This document shows positions 16,656 through 26,036 of a DNA stretch of 64,000 nt, piece after piece. The stretch comes from JABDGM01 sp046349975 (lineage in GTDB: Bacteria > Planctomycetota > Planctomycetia > Pirellulales > Lacipirellulaceae). Below the pieces are notes generated by a model, which worked only from the letters and a program-made list of their open reading frames with translations, was not told the DNA's origin and did not search any database. The DNA is taken from positions 49,192 to 113,191 of the forward strand of contig JAXMBH010000016.1 of assembly GCA_046349975.1 (NCBI GenBank), written 5' to 3'. A program made the position numbers and the translations under genes. Position 1 is the first letter of the stretch, and each line of letters starts with the position of its first letter.

Positions 16656-18359
16656 TTGGCATCGAGGGTGCATTCTGCGAGTGCACCAAGCCACTTCGAT
16701 CCGACCACCGTGAGGATTCCGCCCGTGCGACGTGCCCGCCCAAATCAACCGCTGAATGGCAAGGTGAACGGTAAGACCAATGGACATGAGGTGGCCCACG
16801 CCAACGGCGCCAAGGGGAAGTCCAACGGCAACTCGAATCACCACATCGATTCGTTTGCGGATGATGAGTTCGCGGTGAACGAAGACGAGCAACCAGACGA
16901 AACACTATCGAGCGTTGTCGAACATGAGGATGAGCTCGACCACTTGCCGGAAGAGGGCAGCCTCGAATCGCACATCGACGACCCGATTCGCATGTACCTC
17001 ATGCAGATGGGCGAGATTCCGATGCTCAACCGGGCTGACGAGATCTCTTCTGCCCGCCGGATCGAACAGACCCGCAAGCGTTTCCGGTACCTCTTGCTGG
17101 CCAATGATTTCGTGCTGCAGGGAGCGGTCGAACTTCTCGAAAAGGTGCACTCTGGCGAATTGCGGCTTGATCGCACGATTGAAATTTCGGTCACCAACAC
17201 CTCGGAAAAGAAGCGCACGCTGAAGCGGCTGGCCCCGAACCTGGCGACGATCAAGCACCTCATGCGGCTCAACCAGGCCGATTTTCGCGTGGCCATCGAC
17301 AAGCGCCGCACCAAGTCGGAGAAGCACCATGCCTGGCGGCGGCTGGTGGTTCGTCGCGGCAAGATCGTGAGGCTCGTCGAAGAGCTCAACCTGCGGCTCG
17401 GCAAGCTGCTGCCCATGATGCAACAGCTGCACAAGATCGGCGAGCGGATGGTCACGATCAAGCAACAATTGAGCGAACCGGAAAAACTCATCAGCGAGCG
17501 GCAGCGGGTCGAGCTGCTGCAGGAAATTCGTTACCTGATGCGGATTTCGCTGGAGTCGCCGGCCACGCTGGCCCACCTCGCCGCCCGCACGCTCGAAGAA
17601 CGCAATAAGTACGATGAGGCCAAGCGGGTGCTCTCGGCCGCGAACCTCCGGCTCGTAGTGTCGATCGCCAAGCGTTATCGTAATCGCGGCCTAAGCTTCC
17701 TCGACCTTATCCAGGAAGGCAATACGGGTCTGATGCGGGCAGTCGACAAGTTCGAGTATCAACGCGGCTATAAGTTCTCCACGTACGCCACTTGGTGGAT
17801 TCGCCAGGCGATTACCCGAGCGATTGCCGACCAAAGCCGGACGATCCGCCTGCCGGTGCACATGATCGACACGATGGGTCGCGTGCGTGCCGTGACTGCC
17901 GATTTCGTGCAGGAAGTTGGCCGCGAACCCAACCCGGAAGAAGTGGCCGAGCGGGCGGGGCTCTCGATTGAAGACGCACGTGTGATCATCAAGATGTGCC
18001 GTCAGCCGTTATCGCTCGACCAGCCGGTGGGCGATCATGAAGACAACTTCTTCGGCGAGTTTCTTCAGGAAGACCGCGACGACGATCCGCTTCGCGACAC
18101 GAACAGCGAAATGCTCAAGCAGCGTCTCAACGACGTGATGCACGACCTGACCTATCGCGAACGCGAAATCATTCGCCTGCGGTATGGCTTGGCCGACGGC
18201 TACACCTATACGCTGGAAGAAGTGGGCAAGATTTTCCAAGTCACCCGCGAACGCGTCCGCCAAATCGAGTCCAAGGCCGTCCGGAAACTGCAGCAACCCT
18301 ATCGCACCCGAGCCCTCGCCGGCTTCCTGGATGGCGTCGAAATCCCTCTCGAATCGTAA
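16656..18359 (+). CDS. rpoD: RNA polymerase sigma-70 factor, primary (RpoD-like)
   Basis: The 567-residue sigma factor has region 1.2 (DDPIRMYLMQMGEIPMLNRA, about 108-128), a long helical non-conserved region (about 140-315), region 2 with LRLVVSIAKRYRNRGLSFLD and YATWWIRQAI (about 325-390), region 3, and a C-terminal region 4 ending in the helix-turn-helix TRERVRQIESKAVRKL. These mark a group 1 or close group 2 factor that directs RNA polymerase to -35/-10 promoters. The N-terminal 100 residues are low-complexity (Asn/Gly/Lys, then acidic) in place of a typical region 1.1. An earlier or later start is possible in that part. A strong terminator follows at 18446. Confidence 0.9.
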   Translation: MASRVHSASAPSHFDPTTVRIPPVRRARPNQPLNGKVNGKTNGHEVAHANGAKGKSNGNSNHHIDSFADDEFAVNEDEQPDETLSSVVEHEDELDHLPEEGSLESHIDDPIRMYLMQMGEIPMLNRADEISSARRIEQTRKRFRYLLLANDFVLQGAVELLEKVHSGELRLDRTIEISVTNTSEKKRTLKRLAPNLATIKHLMRLNQADFRVAIDKRRTKSEKHHAWRRLVVRRGKIVRLVEELNLRLGKLLPMMQQLHKIGERMVTIKQQLSEPEKLISERQRVELLQEIRYLMRISLESPATLAHLAARTLEERNKYDEAKRVLSAANLRLVVSIAKRYRNRGLSFLDLIQEGNTGLMRAVDKFEYQRGYKFSTYATWWIRQAITRAIADQSRTIRLPVHMIDTMGRVRAVTADFVQEVGREPNPEEVAERAGLSIEDARVIIKMCRQPLSLDQPVGDHEDNFFGEFLQEDRDDDPLRDTNSEMLKQRLNDVMHDLTYREREIIRLRYGLADGYTYTLEEVGKIFQVTRERVRQIESKAVRKLQQPYRTRALAGFLDGVEIPLES

Positions 18360-18445
18360 CGAGTAACGGAGAGCAAGTAACGCAGAGCGAGACCCCACCC
18401 AAGTTTTCCCTTCCGCCTTCCGACTTCCCCCTTCCGCCCTCCCTC

Positions 18446-18495
18446 GTGTGCCGCCAGCCTTAATCCCTCCTCAGGCTCGGCGGCACACTTTTTTT
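18446..18495 (+). terminator. Rho-independent terminator after rpoD-like gene
   Basis: GTGTGCCGCC at 18446-18455 pairs perfectly with 18479-18488. An inner AGCCT/AGGCT pair extends the stem, and seven T follow at 18489-18495. It lies 87 bp after the sigma-factor stop and 60 bp before glcD. Confidence 0.88.
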
Positions 18496-18555
18496 GCGCC
18501 TTGATTTGCATATAATCGGTGTTTTGTCCCCGGCACCGTTCCTTCTGCTACTGTC

Positions 18556-20001
18556 ATGCTCGCGACCGATGCGCCCGCGCTCCAACTAGGTGACGACTTG
18601 CGGCGGATGCTGGGGCCGGATCGGGTGCTCGATGCGCGGTCGGACCTCGCCGTTTACGAATGCGACGCGTTTGTCATTGAAAAGCACTGCCCGAGCGTGG
18701 CCGTGTTCCCCCAGACGACGGCCGAAGTCGCTGCGATCGTGAAGTTGTGCAACGAACGCCGAGTGCCGTTCGTGCCCCGCGGGGCGGGCACGAGTCTCTC
18801 GGGCGGCGGCCTGCCGGTGGGCGGCGGCGTCATGATCGTGCTCACGCGCATGCGCGACATTGTTGAAGTGAATCTGCGCGATCGGTACGCGGTCGTCGAA
18901 CCAGGCGTCGTGAACGCGAGTCTGAACAAGCGACTCATCGGCACCGGGTTCCACTATGCGCCGGACCCATCGAGCCAAGGAGCGTGCACGATCGGCGGCA
19001 ACACGGCCACGAATGCTGGCGGGCCGCACACGCTCAAGTATGGCGTCACGGTGAATCACGTGCTCGGCATCGAGCTGGTAACGGCAGATGGCGAGGTCAT
19101 GCAAATCGGCGGGCCGGTCGACAGTGTGCCGGGGCCCGATCTCGTTGGCACGATCGTTGGCGGTGAAGGCACGCTCGGCATCGTCACGAAAGTGTGGGTG
19201 CGGCTCACCCGCAATCCGCAGAATGTACGCACGATGCTCGGCATCTTTGAATCGGTCGACGATGCCACACAAGCGATCAGCGCCATCATTGGCGCGGGCA
19301 TCATCCCGGCAGCGCTGGAGATGATGGACCAGGGGATCTTGGTCGCTGTCGAGGAAGCATTTCATTTCGGCTTCCCGCTCGATGCCGAAGCGATTCTGCT
19401 CATTGAAGTCGATGGCCTCGAAGTCGGCCTCGATGCCCAGCGCGATCGGATCACTGAAATGTGCCGGCAACACGGCGCCCGCGAAGTTCGCTTCGCGGCA
19501 GATGCCAAAGAGCGGCTGCAGCTCTGGAAATGCCGCAAGCAGGCCTTCGGCGCGATCGGCCGACTGAGCCCCAGTTATTGCACGCAGGATGGCGTCGTGC
19601 CGCGATCGAAACTGCCGCATATTCTGCAGCGGATTCGCGCGACCGGTGAGAAATTTGGCATCAAGATCGTCAATGTGTTTCACGCGGGCGACGGCAATTT
19701 GCACCCGATCCTGCTATTCGATGAGCGGAATCCAGATGAGGTAAGACGGGTTTTGGAAGCAAGCGGCGAGATCTTGACCGAGTGTTTGGACTGTGGCGGC
19801 AGCGTGACCGGCGAGCACGGCATCGGACTCGAAAAAATCAGCTTTATGAAGCGAATGTTCACGAGCGACGACTTGGAGGTCATGGAACGGTTGCGCGACG
19901 CGCTGAATCCTGGCGGTTTGCTCAGCCCGGGCAAGCTGTTGCCCACGGCCGGAGCCTGTGGCATGGAGCAGGTGCACCCCGGTCGGCGGGCGGCGCTGTG
20001 A
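18556..20001 (+). CDS. glcD: Glycolate oxidase subunit GlcD, FAD-linked oxidase
   Basis: The 481-residue flavoprotein oxidises glycolate (or a related 2-hydroxy acid) to glyoxylate. An FAD-binding type 4 domain covers about 45-185, with VPRGAGTSLSGGGLPV and PDPSSQGACTIGGNTATNA. The cap and C-terminal FAD-oxidase domain follows (about 215-460), with HAGDGNLHPILLFD and TGEHGIGLEK as the characteristic metal/substrate segments. The order glcD-glcE-glcF on one strand supports the glycolate oxidase complex over D-lactate dehydrogenase. Starts at ATG 18556, 60 bp after the sigma-factor terminator. Confidence 0.93.
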   Translation: MLATDAPALQLGDDLRRMLGPDRVLDARSDLAVYECDAFVIEKHCPSVAVFPQTTAEVAAIVKLCNERRVPFVPRGAGTSLSGGGLPVGGGVMIVLTRMRDIVEVNLRDRYAVVEPGVVNASLNKRLIGTGFHYAPDPSSQGACTIGGNTATNAGGPHTLKYGVTVNHVLGIELVTADGEVMQIGGPVDSVPGPDLVGTIVGGEGTLGIVTKVWVRLTRNPQNVRTMLGIFESVDDATQAISAIIGAGIIPAALEMMDQGILVAVEEAFHFGFPLDAEAILLIEVDGLEVGLDAQRDRITEMCRQHGAREVRFAADAKERLQLWKCRKQAFGAIGRLSPSYCTQDGVVPRSKLPHILQRIRATGEKFGIKIVNVFHAGDGNLHPILLFDERNPDEVRRVLEASGEILTECLDCGGSVTGEHGIGLEKISFMKRMFTSDDLEVMERLRDALNPGGLLSPGKLLPTAGACGMEQVHPGRRAAL

Positions 20002-20108
20002 GCTCGGACTGACTCGAGGATTTGTCAGAGAGATCACCATGAACACCAAGCAGAGTTCAAGCGAGCAATCTTCAAGTTCTCCGAGAGCTCTGTGGCGAAA
20101 GAATACAA

Positions 20109-21392
20109 ATGGCCACAATCGTTGAACCAACGTCGAAAGCTGGTCCGACGGCATCGCTGACGCCAGCAGATGTTGCTGACGCCGTGCGCGCAGCATATTC
20201 AGCGGATGAGCCACTGTTGCCTGTCGGTGGCGGTACGGCACTCGACTTTGGCGGCGTGTCGTCGAGTGCTGGCCGACGGCTTGAAGTCAGTGGTTTGAAT
20301 CGGATCGTCGATTACACACCGCGTGATATGACGATCGTCGTCGAGGCCGGCGTGCGGATGGCCGATTTGGCTGTGACTTTGGCGAGCGAGGGGCAGCAAT
20401 TGCCGATCGATGTGCCGCGAGCGGCCGAGGCAACGATCGGCGGCGTCGTGGCGACGAACTGGTGCGGCTTACGTAGATATGGCCATGGCACGATTCGCGA
20501 TTATGTCATCGGCATCCGCGCCGTCGATGGCCGTGGCGTGGCGTTCAAAGGCGGTGGTCGAGTAGTTAAGAACGTCGCGGGTTACGATTTCTGCAAATTG
20601 CTCACCGGCTCGCTCGGCACGCTCGCCGTCATCATGGAGGTCGTGCTCAAAGTGAAGCCGCAGGCGGAATGTTGCGCGACGATTGTTGCCGAATGCGCTG
20701 ACCTCGGTATTGCGGAAGCAACTCTGGGGCGATTGGCAATGCTGGAAGCGCCGCCGGTCGCCATCGATCTGCTAGTGGGCGACGGTTGGCGTGGCGCTGC
20801 TGAGGCCTCGCCTTCGGCTCGACCCCTGCTATCCGATGGAGATCCTGGCACTGCAAATCGATTGGCCGTCAGGTTAGAAGGAACCGGAATTGAGGTTGAT
20901 TGGTTGGCAGAACGAGTGCAGAGCGAACTTGCTGCCGCGGGCGCTCACCGCGCCATTCGCCTGGGGAATGGCGATGCTGTATCGTTGTGGAACCGACAAG
21001 TCGAATTCGCCGATCGCGGGACGGGCGACGAAACCGACAACTCACCGTTGACACTGCAAATCATCGTGCCGCCGAGTGCCGTGACGAAGACGATTGCTCA
21101 ACTCGTCGCGTTCGACGCCGATTGCCTGATCCAAGCTCACGCAGCCAGCGGCGTCATCGTGGCTCGGTTCGCGAAGTTCCGGCAAGGCGACCTCACAAGC
21201 ACGCTGATCGGCAAACTTCGACCAGCGGCAACGCGGTTGGGCGGCAGCGCAGTTGTTGTGCGAACATCACTCGAAGGCCTCACGCCCCATCTCGCCTGGG
21301 GCGGCCGATCGGAAACGACCGTACTATTAGAAGGAATCAAGCAAAAGTTTGACCCGAAGGGCATTCTCAATCCCGGCAGGTTTGTCTTTTAA
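20109..21392 (+). CDS. glcE: Glycolate oxidase subunit GlcE, FAD-binding
   Basis: The 427-residue protein has an FAD-binding type 4 domain (about 18-185) with PVGGGTALDFGG, PRAAEATIGGVVATNWCG and GGRVVKNVAGYDFCKLLTG. A shorter, divergent C-terminal half ends in LEGIKQKFDPKGILNPGRFVF, the usual tail of this family. GlcE is the second flavin subunit of the three-part glycolate oxidase. It lies 107 bp downstream of glcD and 142 bp upstream of glcF, a gap containing a repeat. The ATG at 20109 gives the full domain. Confidence 0.9.
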   Translation: MATIVEPTSKAGPTASLTPADVADAVRAAYSADEPLLPVGGGTALDFGGVSSSAGRRLEVSGLNRIVDYTPRDMTIVVEAGVRMADLAVTLASEGQQLPIDVPRAAEATIGGVVATNWCGLRRYGHGTIRDYVIGIRAVDGRGVAFKGGGRVVKNVAGYDFCKLLTGSLGTLAVIMEVVLKVKPQAECCATIVAECADLGIAEATLGRLAMLEAPPVAIDLLVGDGWRGAAEASPSARPLLSDGDPGTANRLAVRLEGTGIEVDWLAERVQSELAAAGAHRAIRLGNGDAVSLWNRQVEFADRGTGDETDNSPLTLQIIVPPSAVTKTIAQLVAFDADCLIQAHAASGVIVARFAKFRQGDLTSTLIGKLRPAATRLGGSAVVVRTSLEGLTPHLAWGGRSETTVLLEGIKQKFDPKGILNPGRFVF

Positions 21393-21394
21393 CT

Positions 21395-21521
21395 GAACTA
21401 CGAAGAACACAAAGAACACGAAGTGGAGGTTGATCAATCCAGCCTCTTGGTGGAGATTTGTCCTTGGTCTAATGCCCCCGCAACGTTCTTTACCTTTGTG
21501 TGCTTCGCACCTTTGTGGTTC
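21395..21521. repeat. Degenerate inverted repeat between glcE and glcF
   Basis: The left arm (21395-21423) is of the type GAAGAACACAAAGAACACG. The right arm (21489-21521) is a diverged reverse complement containing CTTTGTGTGC and CACCTTTGTGGTTC. The same repeat type occurs at 26037-26119. It fills nearly the whole glcE-glcF gap. Confidence 0.55.
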
Positions 21522-21534
21522 CCCTATTTCATAA

Positions 21535-22857
21535 GTGACTGAGACCCCAACCAATTTGGCTTCCAGCAACCCCGGCAACGCGCTCAACTACGAGTTGCTT
21601 CTGGATTGCGTCCACTGCGGTCTTTGCACCGCGGCCTGCCCGACGTACGTCGAAACCGGCAATGAGAACGAGAGCCCGCGCGGGCGAATATACCTCATGC
21701 GCGGCGTTACCGACGGAAAGCTGGAACTAAACGACCGAGTTCGCGGCCATCTTGAACTGTGCCTTGATTGCCGAGCCTGCGAAACGGCTTGCCCCTCCGG
21801 CGTGCAGTACGGCAAGCTCATCGAGCCGTTCCGCGTGGCGATGGACAACGTGAATGGCGAGTCGCCGAAAGACGACTGGTTCCGCCGCTACATTCTGTTC
21901 GGGTTATTCCCGTATGCTGCGAAGTTGCGGCGAGCGCTCGTACCTGCCAGAATCGCTCAGCGCACTGGCCTGTTGAAAGTCTTGCAGGCGACCGGTCTCA
22001 CGCGTGTGCTTCCCGCGCCGCTGCGGCGCATGGTTGATATGCTGCCGCCGCCGCGCCGCGATGAAGGACCGTTGCCGGAGTTCCTGCCCGCGATTGGCCG
22101 ACGTCGGGCGACCGTCGCGCTTTTCACCGGCTGCATCGGCGACGCGATGTTTCGCCACGTCAATTGGGCCACTGCCCGTGTGCTCCAGCAAAACGGCTGC
22201 GATGTGCACGTGCCTCGATCACAGGTTTGCTGCGGTGCGATTCACTTTCACGCCGGTGCGAGCGAACCAGCCCAGAAATTCGCCGATGACAACCTGACCG
22301 CGTTTCCGCTCGAGCGGTTCGACGCGATCATCAACAACATCGCTGGCTGCGGCTCGATGCTCAAAGACTACGGGCACCACTGGCATGATGCCCGCCAGGA
22401 CGAGCGCTCAGCGTGGGCGGCCAAAGTGCGCGACGTGAACGAATTCCTCGACGCGCTGGGCCCCGTGCGGCCGGCTGGAGAAATTCACGCCGTGGCCACG
22501 TATCACGACGCCTGCCACTTGATGCACGCCCAGAAGATCGTCGAAGCACCGCGGCGGCTGCTCGCGATGATCCCCGGCCTCGTGCTTCACGATTTGCCCG
22601 AAACCGAACTCTGCTGCGGCGCGGCCGGCACCTACAACCTGACGCAGCCGGAGATGTCGTCGCGTCTCAGCCGGCGAAAACTCGACAATATTCGGAAGAC
22701 GGGCGCTCGCGTCGCGATTACATCCAACGCCGGATGCGCGCTACAGATTGCCCGCGAAGCTCGCGAACAAGGCGAGCGACTCTCGGTCGTACATCCGATG
22801 GAGATCTTGGACTGGAGCTATCGGGGCACTACGCCGAAGTGGTGTAATAGCCAATGA
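21535..22857 (+). CDS. glcF: Glycolate oxidase iron-sulfur subunit GlcF
   Basis: The 440-residue subunit carries two [4Fe-4S] motifs, CVHCGLCTAACPTY (about 25-38) and CLDCRACETACPSG (about 75-88). Two CCG domains follow, with CCGAIHF near 240 and CCGAAGTYN near 362. It transfers electrons from GlcD/GlcE to the quinone or respiratory pool. The start is GTG 21535 (MTETPTNLAS); no ATG precedes the first cluster in this frame. The stop overlaps the start of hicA by the ATGA arrangement. Confidence 0.93.
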   Translation: MTETPTNLASSNPGNALNYELLLDCVHCGLCTAACPTYVETGNENESPRGRIYLMRGVTDGKLELNDRVRGHLELCLDCRACETACPSGVQYGKLIEPFRVAMDNVNGESPKDDWFRRYILFGLFPYAAKLRRALVPARIAQRTGLLKVLQATGLTRVLPAPLRRMVDMLPPPRRDEGPLPEFLPAIGRRRATVALFTGCIGDAMFRHVNWATARVLQQNGCDVHVPRSQVCCGAIHFHAGASEPAQKFADDNLTAFPLERFDAIINNIAGCGSMLKDYGHHWHDARQDERSAWAAKVRDVNEFLDALGPVRPAGEIHAVATYHDACHLMHAQKIVEAPRRLLAMIPGLVLHDLPETELCCGAAGTYNLTQPEMSSRLSRRKLDNIRKTGARVAITSNAGCALQIAREAREQGERLSVVHPMEILDWSYRGTTPKWCNSQ

Positions 22858-23108
22858 AAGTCCGCAAGATACTCGAAAAGATACTGGGCGGTTCGTCAAG
22901 CATCGCGTTCCGAGACGTCGTGCGACTGGTCGAGGCGTAAGGATTTCGCCTATCGAGAGTGCGCGGAAGCCATCATATATTCGTTCACGCCGACATTGCC
23001 GAGTTGGTCAACCTACAGGATGTCGGAGGCAAGGCGAAACCCTATCAAATTCGGCAGTTCTTGAAGCTCGTTGAAGAGTATCATCTTCAATTGGAGGATG
23101 AACGATGA
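22854..23108 (+). pseudogene. hicA: HicA-like toxin gene interrupted by an in-frame TAA
   Basis: Reading from ATG 22854 gives MKVRKILEKILGGSSSIAF and then RDVVRLVEA, followed by TAA at 22938-22940. The same frame continues without another stop to TGA 23106-23108, encoding GFRLSRVRGSHHIFVHADI and a C-terminal KAKPYQIRQFLKLVEEYHL segment. The second part contains the HicA dsRNA-binding-fold core with the catalytic His of GSHHIF. The TAA stands where family members have a hydrophobic residue before the GF. The toxin is therefore probably inactive unless the stop is read through. ATGA overlaps join it to glcF before and hicB after. Confidence 0.82.
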
Positions 23109-23323
23109 AGGACTACCACATTAACATTTTCTTCAGCGAAGAGGATGCTGGCTACATCGCTGACATACCGGACCTAAAGGCCTGCTCGGCGTTTGGGACG
23201 ACTGCTGAAGAAGCGCTGAAGGCCGTCGAACAAGCCAAGGCGGCCTGGTTCGAAGCGGCGCGGGTTGAGGGAAAGCCGATTCCAGAGCCGAAGTATCGCC
23301 CGCTGATATATCAAGTTTCTTAA
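23105..23323 (+). CDS. hicB: HicB-family antitoxin
   Basis: A 72-residue protein with the degenerate RNase H-like HicB fold (INIFFSEEDAGYIADIPDLKACSAFGTTAEEALKAVEQAKAAW). It is the short form that lacks an obvious C-terminal DNA-binding domain. HicB neutralises HicA mRNA interferase. Its ATG overlaps the hicA stop. It is intact although its partner carries an in-frame stop, consistent with antitoxin retention after toxin loss. Confidence 0.85.
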   Translation: MKDYHINIFFSEEDAGYIADIPDLKACSAFGTTAEEALKAVEQAKAAWFEAARVEGKPIPEPKYRPLIYQVS

Positions 23324-23405
23324 GGCGAGACGCTGCCTTGGGTTCGGTGTGGTCGCCGGCGAAAGCTGTCGCACACTTTATTCGTGCGAGTCGCGGAGAA
23401 CTTAC

Positions 23406-24317
23406 CTACAACAGCGCGAAGCTCTTGATTTCCAGTCGCACCAGTCGCGCAGCCAACTCGCTCGCCGATGCCGGCCGGCGGAGCGGGTCTTTCGCCAGCA
23501 TCGAGAGGACCAGGTCCGCGACCGCTTCCGGAACCTCAGGCCGCAAGACTCGGATATCGGTCGGCCGGGCTTCGCGATGCAGCGTGGCGAGCTCGGCCGC
23601 GTCGTCGGTCTCCCATGGGCGATGCCCCGTGAGCATTTCGTAAAGCGTTACGCCGAGGCTGTAGATATCGCTCCGCGGCCCGGCGGCGAGCGTCGAGGTA
23701 ATCATTTCGGGCGCCATGTACGCCAGTGTGCCAGCGAGCGGGCGCGTGGCCCAATGGCTCGCTTCGGTCGCGGTTTGCACGAAGCCGAAGTCGATCAGCG
23801 TGGTATGGCCGGTGGGGGAAACGAAGATATTCGCGGGCTTCACATCAGTATGAATGACACCGGCCGTTTCGTGCAGCGCGGCGAGGCCGTCGGCCGTTTG
23901 GCGAGCGATCCACAGCGCCAGCGGCACTGGGAGTTGCTCCCGATCGGTGATCAATTGCGCGAGCGATGCGCCTTCGAGCTTGGGGGTCACCAGGTAGAAC
24001 GGCGGTTCCTGCACGCTGGCCGACAGCACGGGCAGCAGGTTGGGATGCGTCACTTTGCTGCCGACCCACGCTTCGCGGCGCTGCATTTCGATGGCCTGAG
24101 CATCGCGCCACCAGTCTTTGCGCAGCACTTTCACGACGTACGAGGCCGGTTGATTCGGCGGCCCATCGGCTGGCCGGGCGGCGTACACACGCGTGTAGTT
24201 GCCTTCGCCAAGCGGCCGCACGAGTTGCCAAGGACCAATGCGGCCCACCGTTTGAGCCGCGGTGCCGGCCGTTACTTCTTGGCGCGTTGCCGAGTACTCT
24301 TGTTCGACAGTAGCCAT
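23406..24317 (-). CDS. Serine/threonine protein kinase
   Basis: The 303-residue protein is little more than a kinase domain. The Gly loop is LGEGNYTRV (about 36-44), the ATP-binding Lys lies in VVKVLRK, the catalytic loop is HTDVKPANIF (Thr in place of the usual Arg of HRD), and the metal loop is DFGF. GTLAYMAPEM and DIYSLGVTLYEMLTGHRPW complete the set. No transmembrane or sensor domain follows, so it is probably cytosolic, which is unusual for planctomycete kinases. I prefer ATG 24317 (MATVEQEY); the open frame extends to 24554 but that part is low-complexity Arg/Ala/Pro sequence. Confidence 0.9.
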   Translation of the reverse strand: MATVEQEYSATRQEVTAGTAAQTVGRIGPWQLVRPLGEGNYTRVYAARPADGPPNQPASYVVKVLRKDWWRDAQAIEMQRREAWVGSKVTHPNLLPVLSASVQEPPFYLVTPKLEGASLAQLITDREQLPVPLALWIARQTADGLAALHETAGVIHTDVKPANIFVSPTGHTTLIDFGFVQTATEASHWATRPLAGTLAYMAPEMITSTLAAGPRSDIYSLGVTLYEMLTGHRPWETDDAAELATLHREARPTDIRVLRPEVPEAVADLVLSMLAKDPLRRPASASELAARLVRLEIKSFALL

Positions 24318-24590
24318 GCGTGGTGAGGAGTGCCTGCGCGCACGCGCATCGGGGTTCGCGGCGGCAGACTTTAGAGAAAGCGCCTCGCGGCGTGCGGGAA
24401 CGCCGCGAGGCGAAGCAACTGGGTCTGCGAATGAAATCGGATATGCCGGTCGCGAAAATGCAACCGGCCGCGTGGCGCCGGAATAGCTTGCCAAGTCGTG
24501 TGAAAGTGGGCGAAGGCCGCGAACTGTACGGCATTTTTGCGTGCTGAGTTCCACGAATCGCGCACCGCCGCTGGTGCCTAAATTACTCTG

Positions 24591-25631
24591 CTACGCGCCG
24601 ATGTAACGTGCTTGCACGGTGCGGGCAGTCGCGATGTCGTTCGTGCCGCCGACGATCGTCCGGCCGTCGGCAAACACGGTGAGAATGTAGTTATTTACAT
24701 GCAGCCGCACGAGAAACGCATTGCGCTCGATGCGGCCGATGCCGGCCAACCGCGATGCCAGCTCATCGAGCGCGATGCTTATGCCAGGCGACGCGCTGAG
24801 CTGCACTGCGTTGCGGCCGCATAGTACGGCCGATGAATCATTGCGCTCGCCGCTGAGCCACACAAACTCACGGTGCTTGCACACGCGGCAGTCGCTCGAG
24901 GCTGCCAGCTTGGCAAGATCGACGTGGCGAATCTGGTTGTCCCACAGGTCAATGATCGCCAGCCGGCGGCTGATTGCTTCGCGATGGCCGCTGAGAATCT
25001 TCAATGCTTCGGCCGCTTCGATCGAGGCGACGACATTGACGATCGGCCCGATGATTCCGGCCGTGTCGCACGTCGGCGTGGTGCCGGGCGGCGGGGCATC
25101 GGCGACCAGGCAGGCCAGGCACGCCGTTTCGCCCGGGAGAATGGTCATCGTTTGGCCTTCGGCGCCAATGCAGCCGCCATAGACCCACGGTTTATGGTGC
25201 TTGACGGCGAAGTCGTTCACGAGCAGCCGCGTGCCGAAGTTATCGGTGCCGTCGACGATTGCCTCGACGTCGCCCGCGAGTTTCGCGATGTTCTGGTGCG
25301 TGATATCGGCAACGATCGGCTCGATGTCGATCTCGGAATTGATCCGGCGCAGTTTGTTTGCCGCCGCGATGGCCTTTGGCAGGCTGTCGGCCACATCCTG
25401 CTCGTCGTACAACACTTGACGCTGCAGATTGTTGAGCTCGACGAAATCGCGATCGACGATCCGCACGAAGCCAACGCCCGCCCGCACGAGTGTTTCGGCC
25501 ACCACCGAGCCGAGCGCGCCGCAACCGCATACCAACACGCGGGCAGCGGCGAGTCGGCGTTGGCCCTCTTCGCCGAGCGGGGCAAAGCGGGCCTGGCGAT
25601 CGTACCGAGATGGAATGGCTTCCCGCGTCAT
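24591..25631 (-). CDS. ThiF/MoeB/HesA-family adenylyltransferase (E1-like)
   Basis: The 346-residue protein has the E1-like Rossmann fold with CGCGALGSVVAETLVRAGVG (about 34-53), the NNLQRQVLY loop and DGTDNFGTR. Paired Zn cysteines lie in CLAC and CRVC. These enzymes adenylate the C-terminal Gly of ThiS/MoaD-like ubiquitin-fold sulfur carriers. A further 80-residue C-terminal part is not a rhodanese domain, so it is a short MoeB/ThiF type. No thi or moe genes are adjacent, so the partner carrier is unknown. The next upstream gene on the same strand ends 10 bp before it. Confidence 0.9.
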   Translation of the reverse strand: MTREAIPSRYDRQARFAPLGEEGQRRLAAARVLVCGCGALGSVVAETLVRAGVGFVRIVDRDFVELNNLQRQVLYDEQDVADSLPKAIAAANKLRRINSEIDIEPIVADITHQNIAKLAGDVEAIVDGTDNFGTRLLVNDFAVKHHKPWVYGGCIGAEGQTMTILPGETACLACLVADAPPPGTTPTCDTAGIIGPIVNVVASIEAAEALKILSGHREAISRRLAIIDLWDNQIRHVDLAKLAASSDCRVCKHREFVWLSGERNDSSAVLCGRNAVQLSASPGISIALDELASRLAGIGRIERNAFLVRLHVNNYILTVFADGRTIVGGTNDIATARTVQARYIGA

Positions 25632-25641
25632 GTTGGTATTT

Positions 25642-26004
25642 TCAACCAGTTCCTGGGGCGAAGTCGACCGGCCGCCGCGGCGCCAAACGCCGCAGTCCGA
25701 TCGCTGCTTGATGCTCGGCTACGAGGCGATTGCCGTCCATTGCCTGCACTTCGACCTGGTAAACATGCGGCATTTCCGGCGTCCACATGCACGGGTCCGT
25801 GATGACAGCTTCAGCGACGTTGCGAGCCAGAGCAGCACTAGGTTCGGTAAAAGGGAAATCGGCCTTCAGCGTTTGAGCGCGCTCGCAAAACGGCCCTCGC
25901 AATTTGCCGCACAAGGTGACTGACTCCCGCCCCGTATACCGAGCAATGACATGAGCCTCCACGTCCGTCACGTCGCCAACGGTGATTTCGATTGGATCCG
26001 CCAC
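25642..26004 (-). CDS. Small hypothetical protein, beta-sandwich-like
   Basis: About 120 residues from GTG 26004 (VADPIEITVGD). The predicted strands and the closing MWTPEMPHVYQVEV segment resemble the immunoglobulin-like domain of glycoside hydrolase family 2 enzymes, where a W-[ST]-P-E-x-P-x-Y motif is common. No catalytic domain is attached. The longer reading to 26073 would include intergenic repeat sequence. It ends 10 bp before the ThiF-like gene, suggesting co-transcription. Function unknown. Confidence 0.6.
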   Translation of the reverse strand: MADPIEITVGDVTDVEAHVIARYTGRESVTLCGKLRGPFCERAQTLKADFPFTEPSAALARNVAEAVITDPCMWTPEMPHVYQVEVQAMDGNRLVAEHQAAIGLRRLAPRRPVDFAPGTG

Positions 26005-26036
26005 TATTCTATTCAAAGTGCGAGCCGATTTAACTA

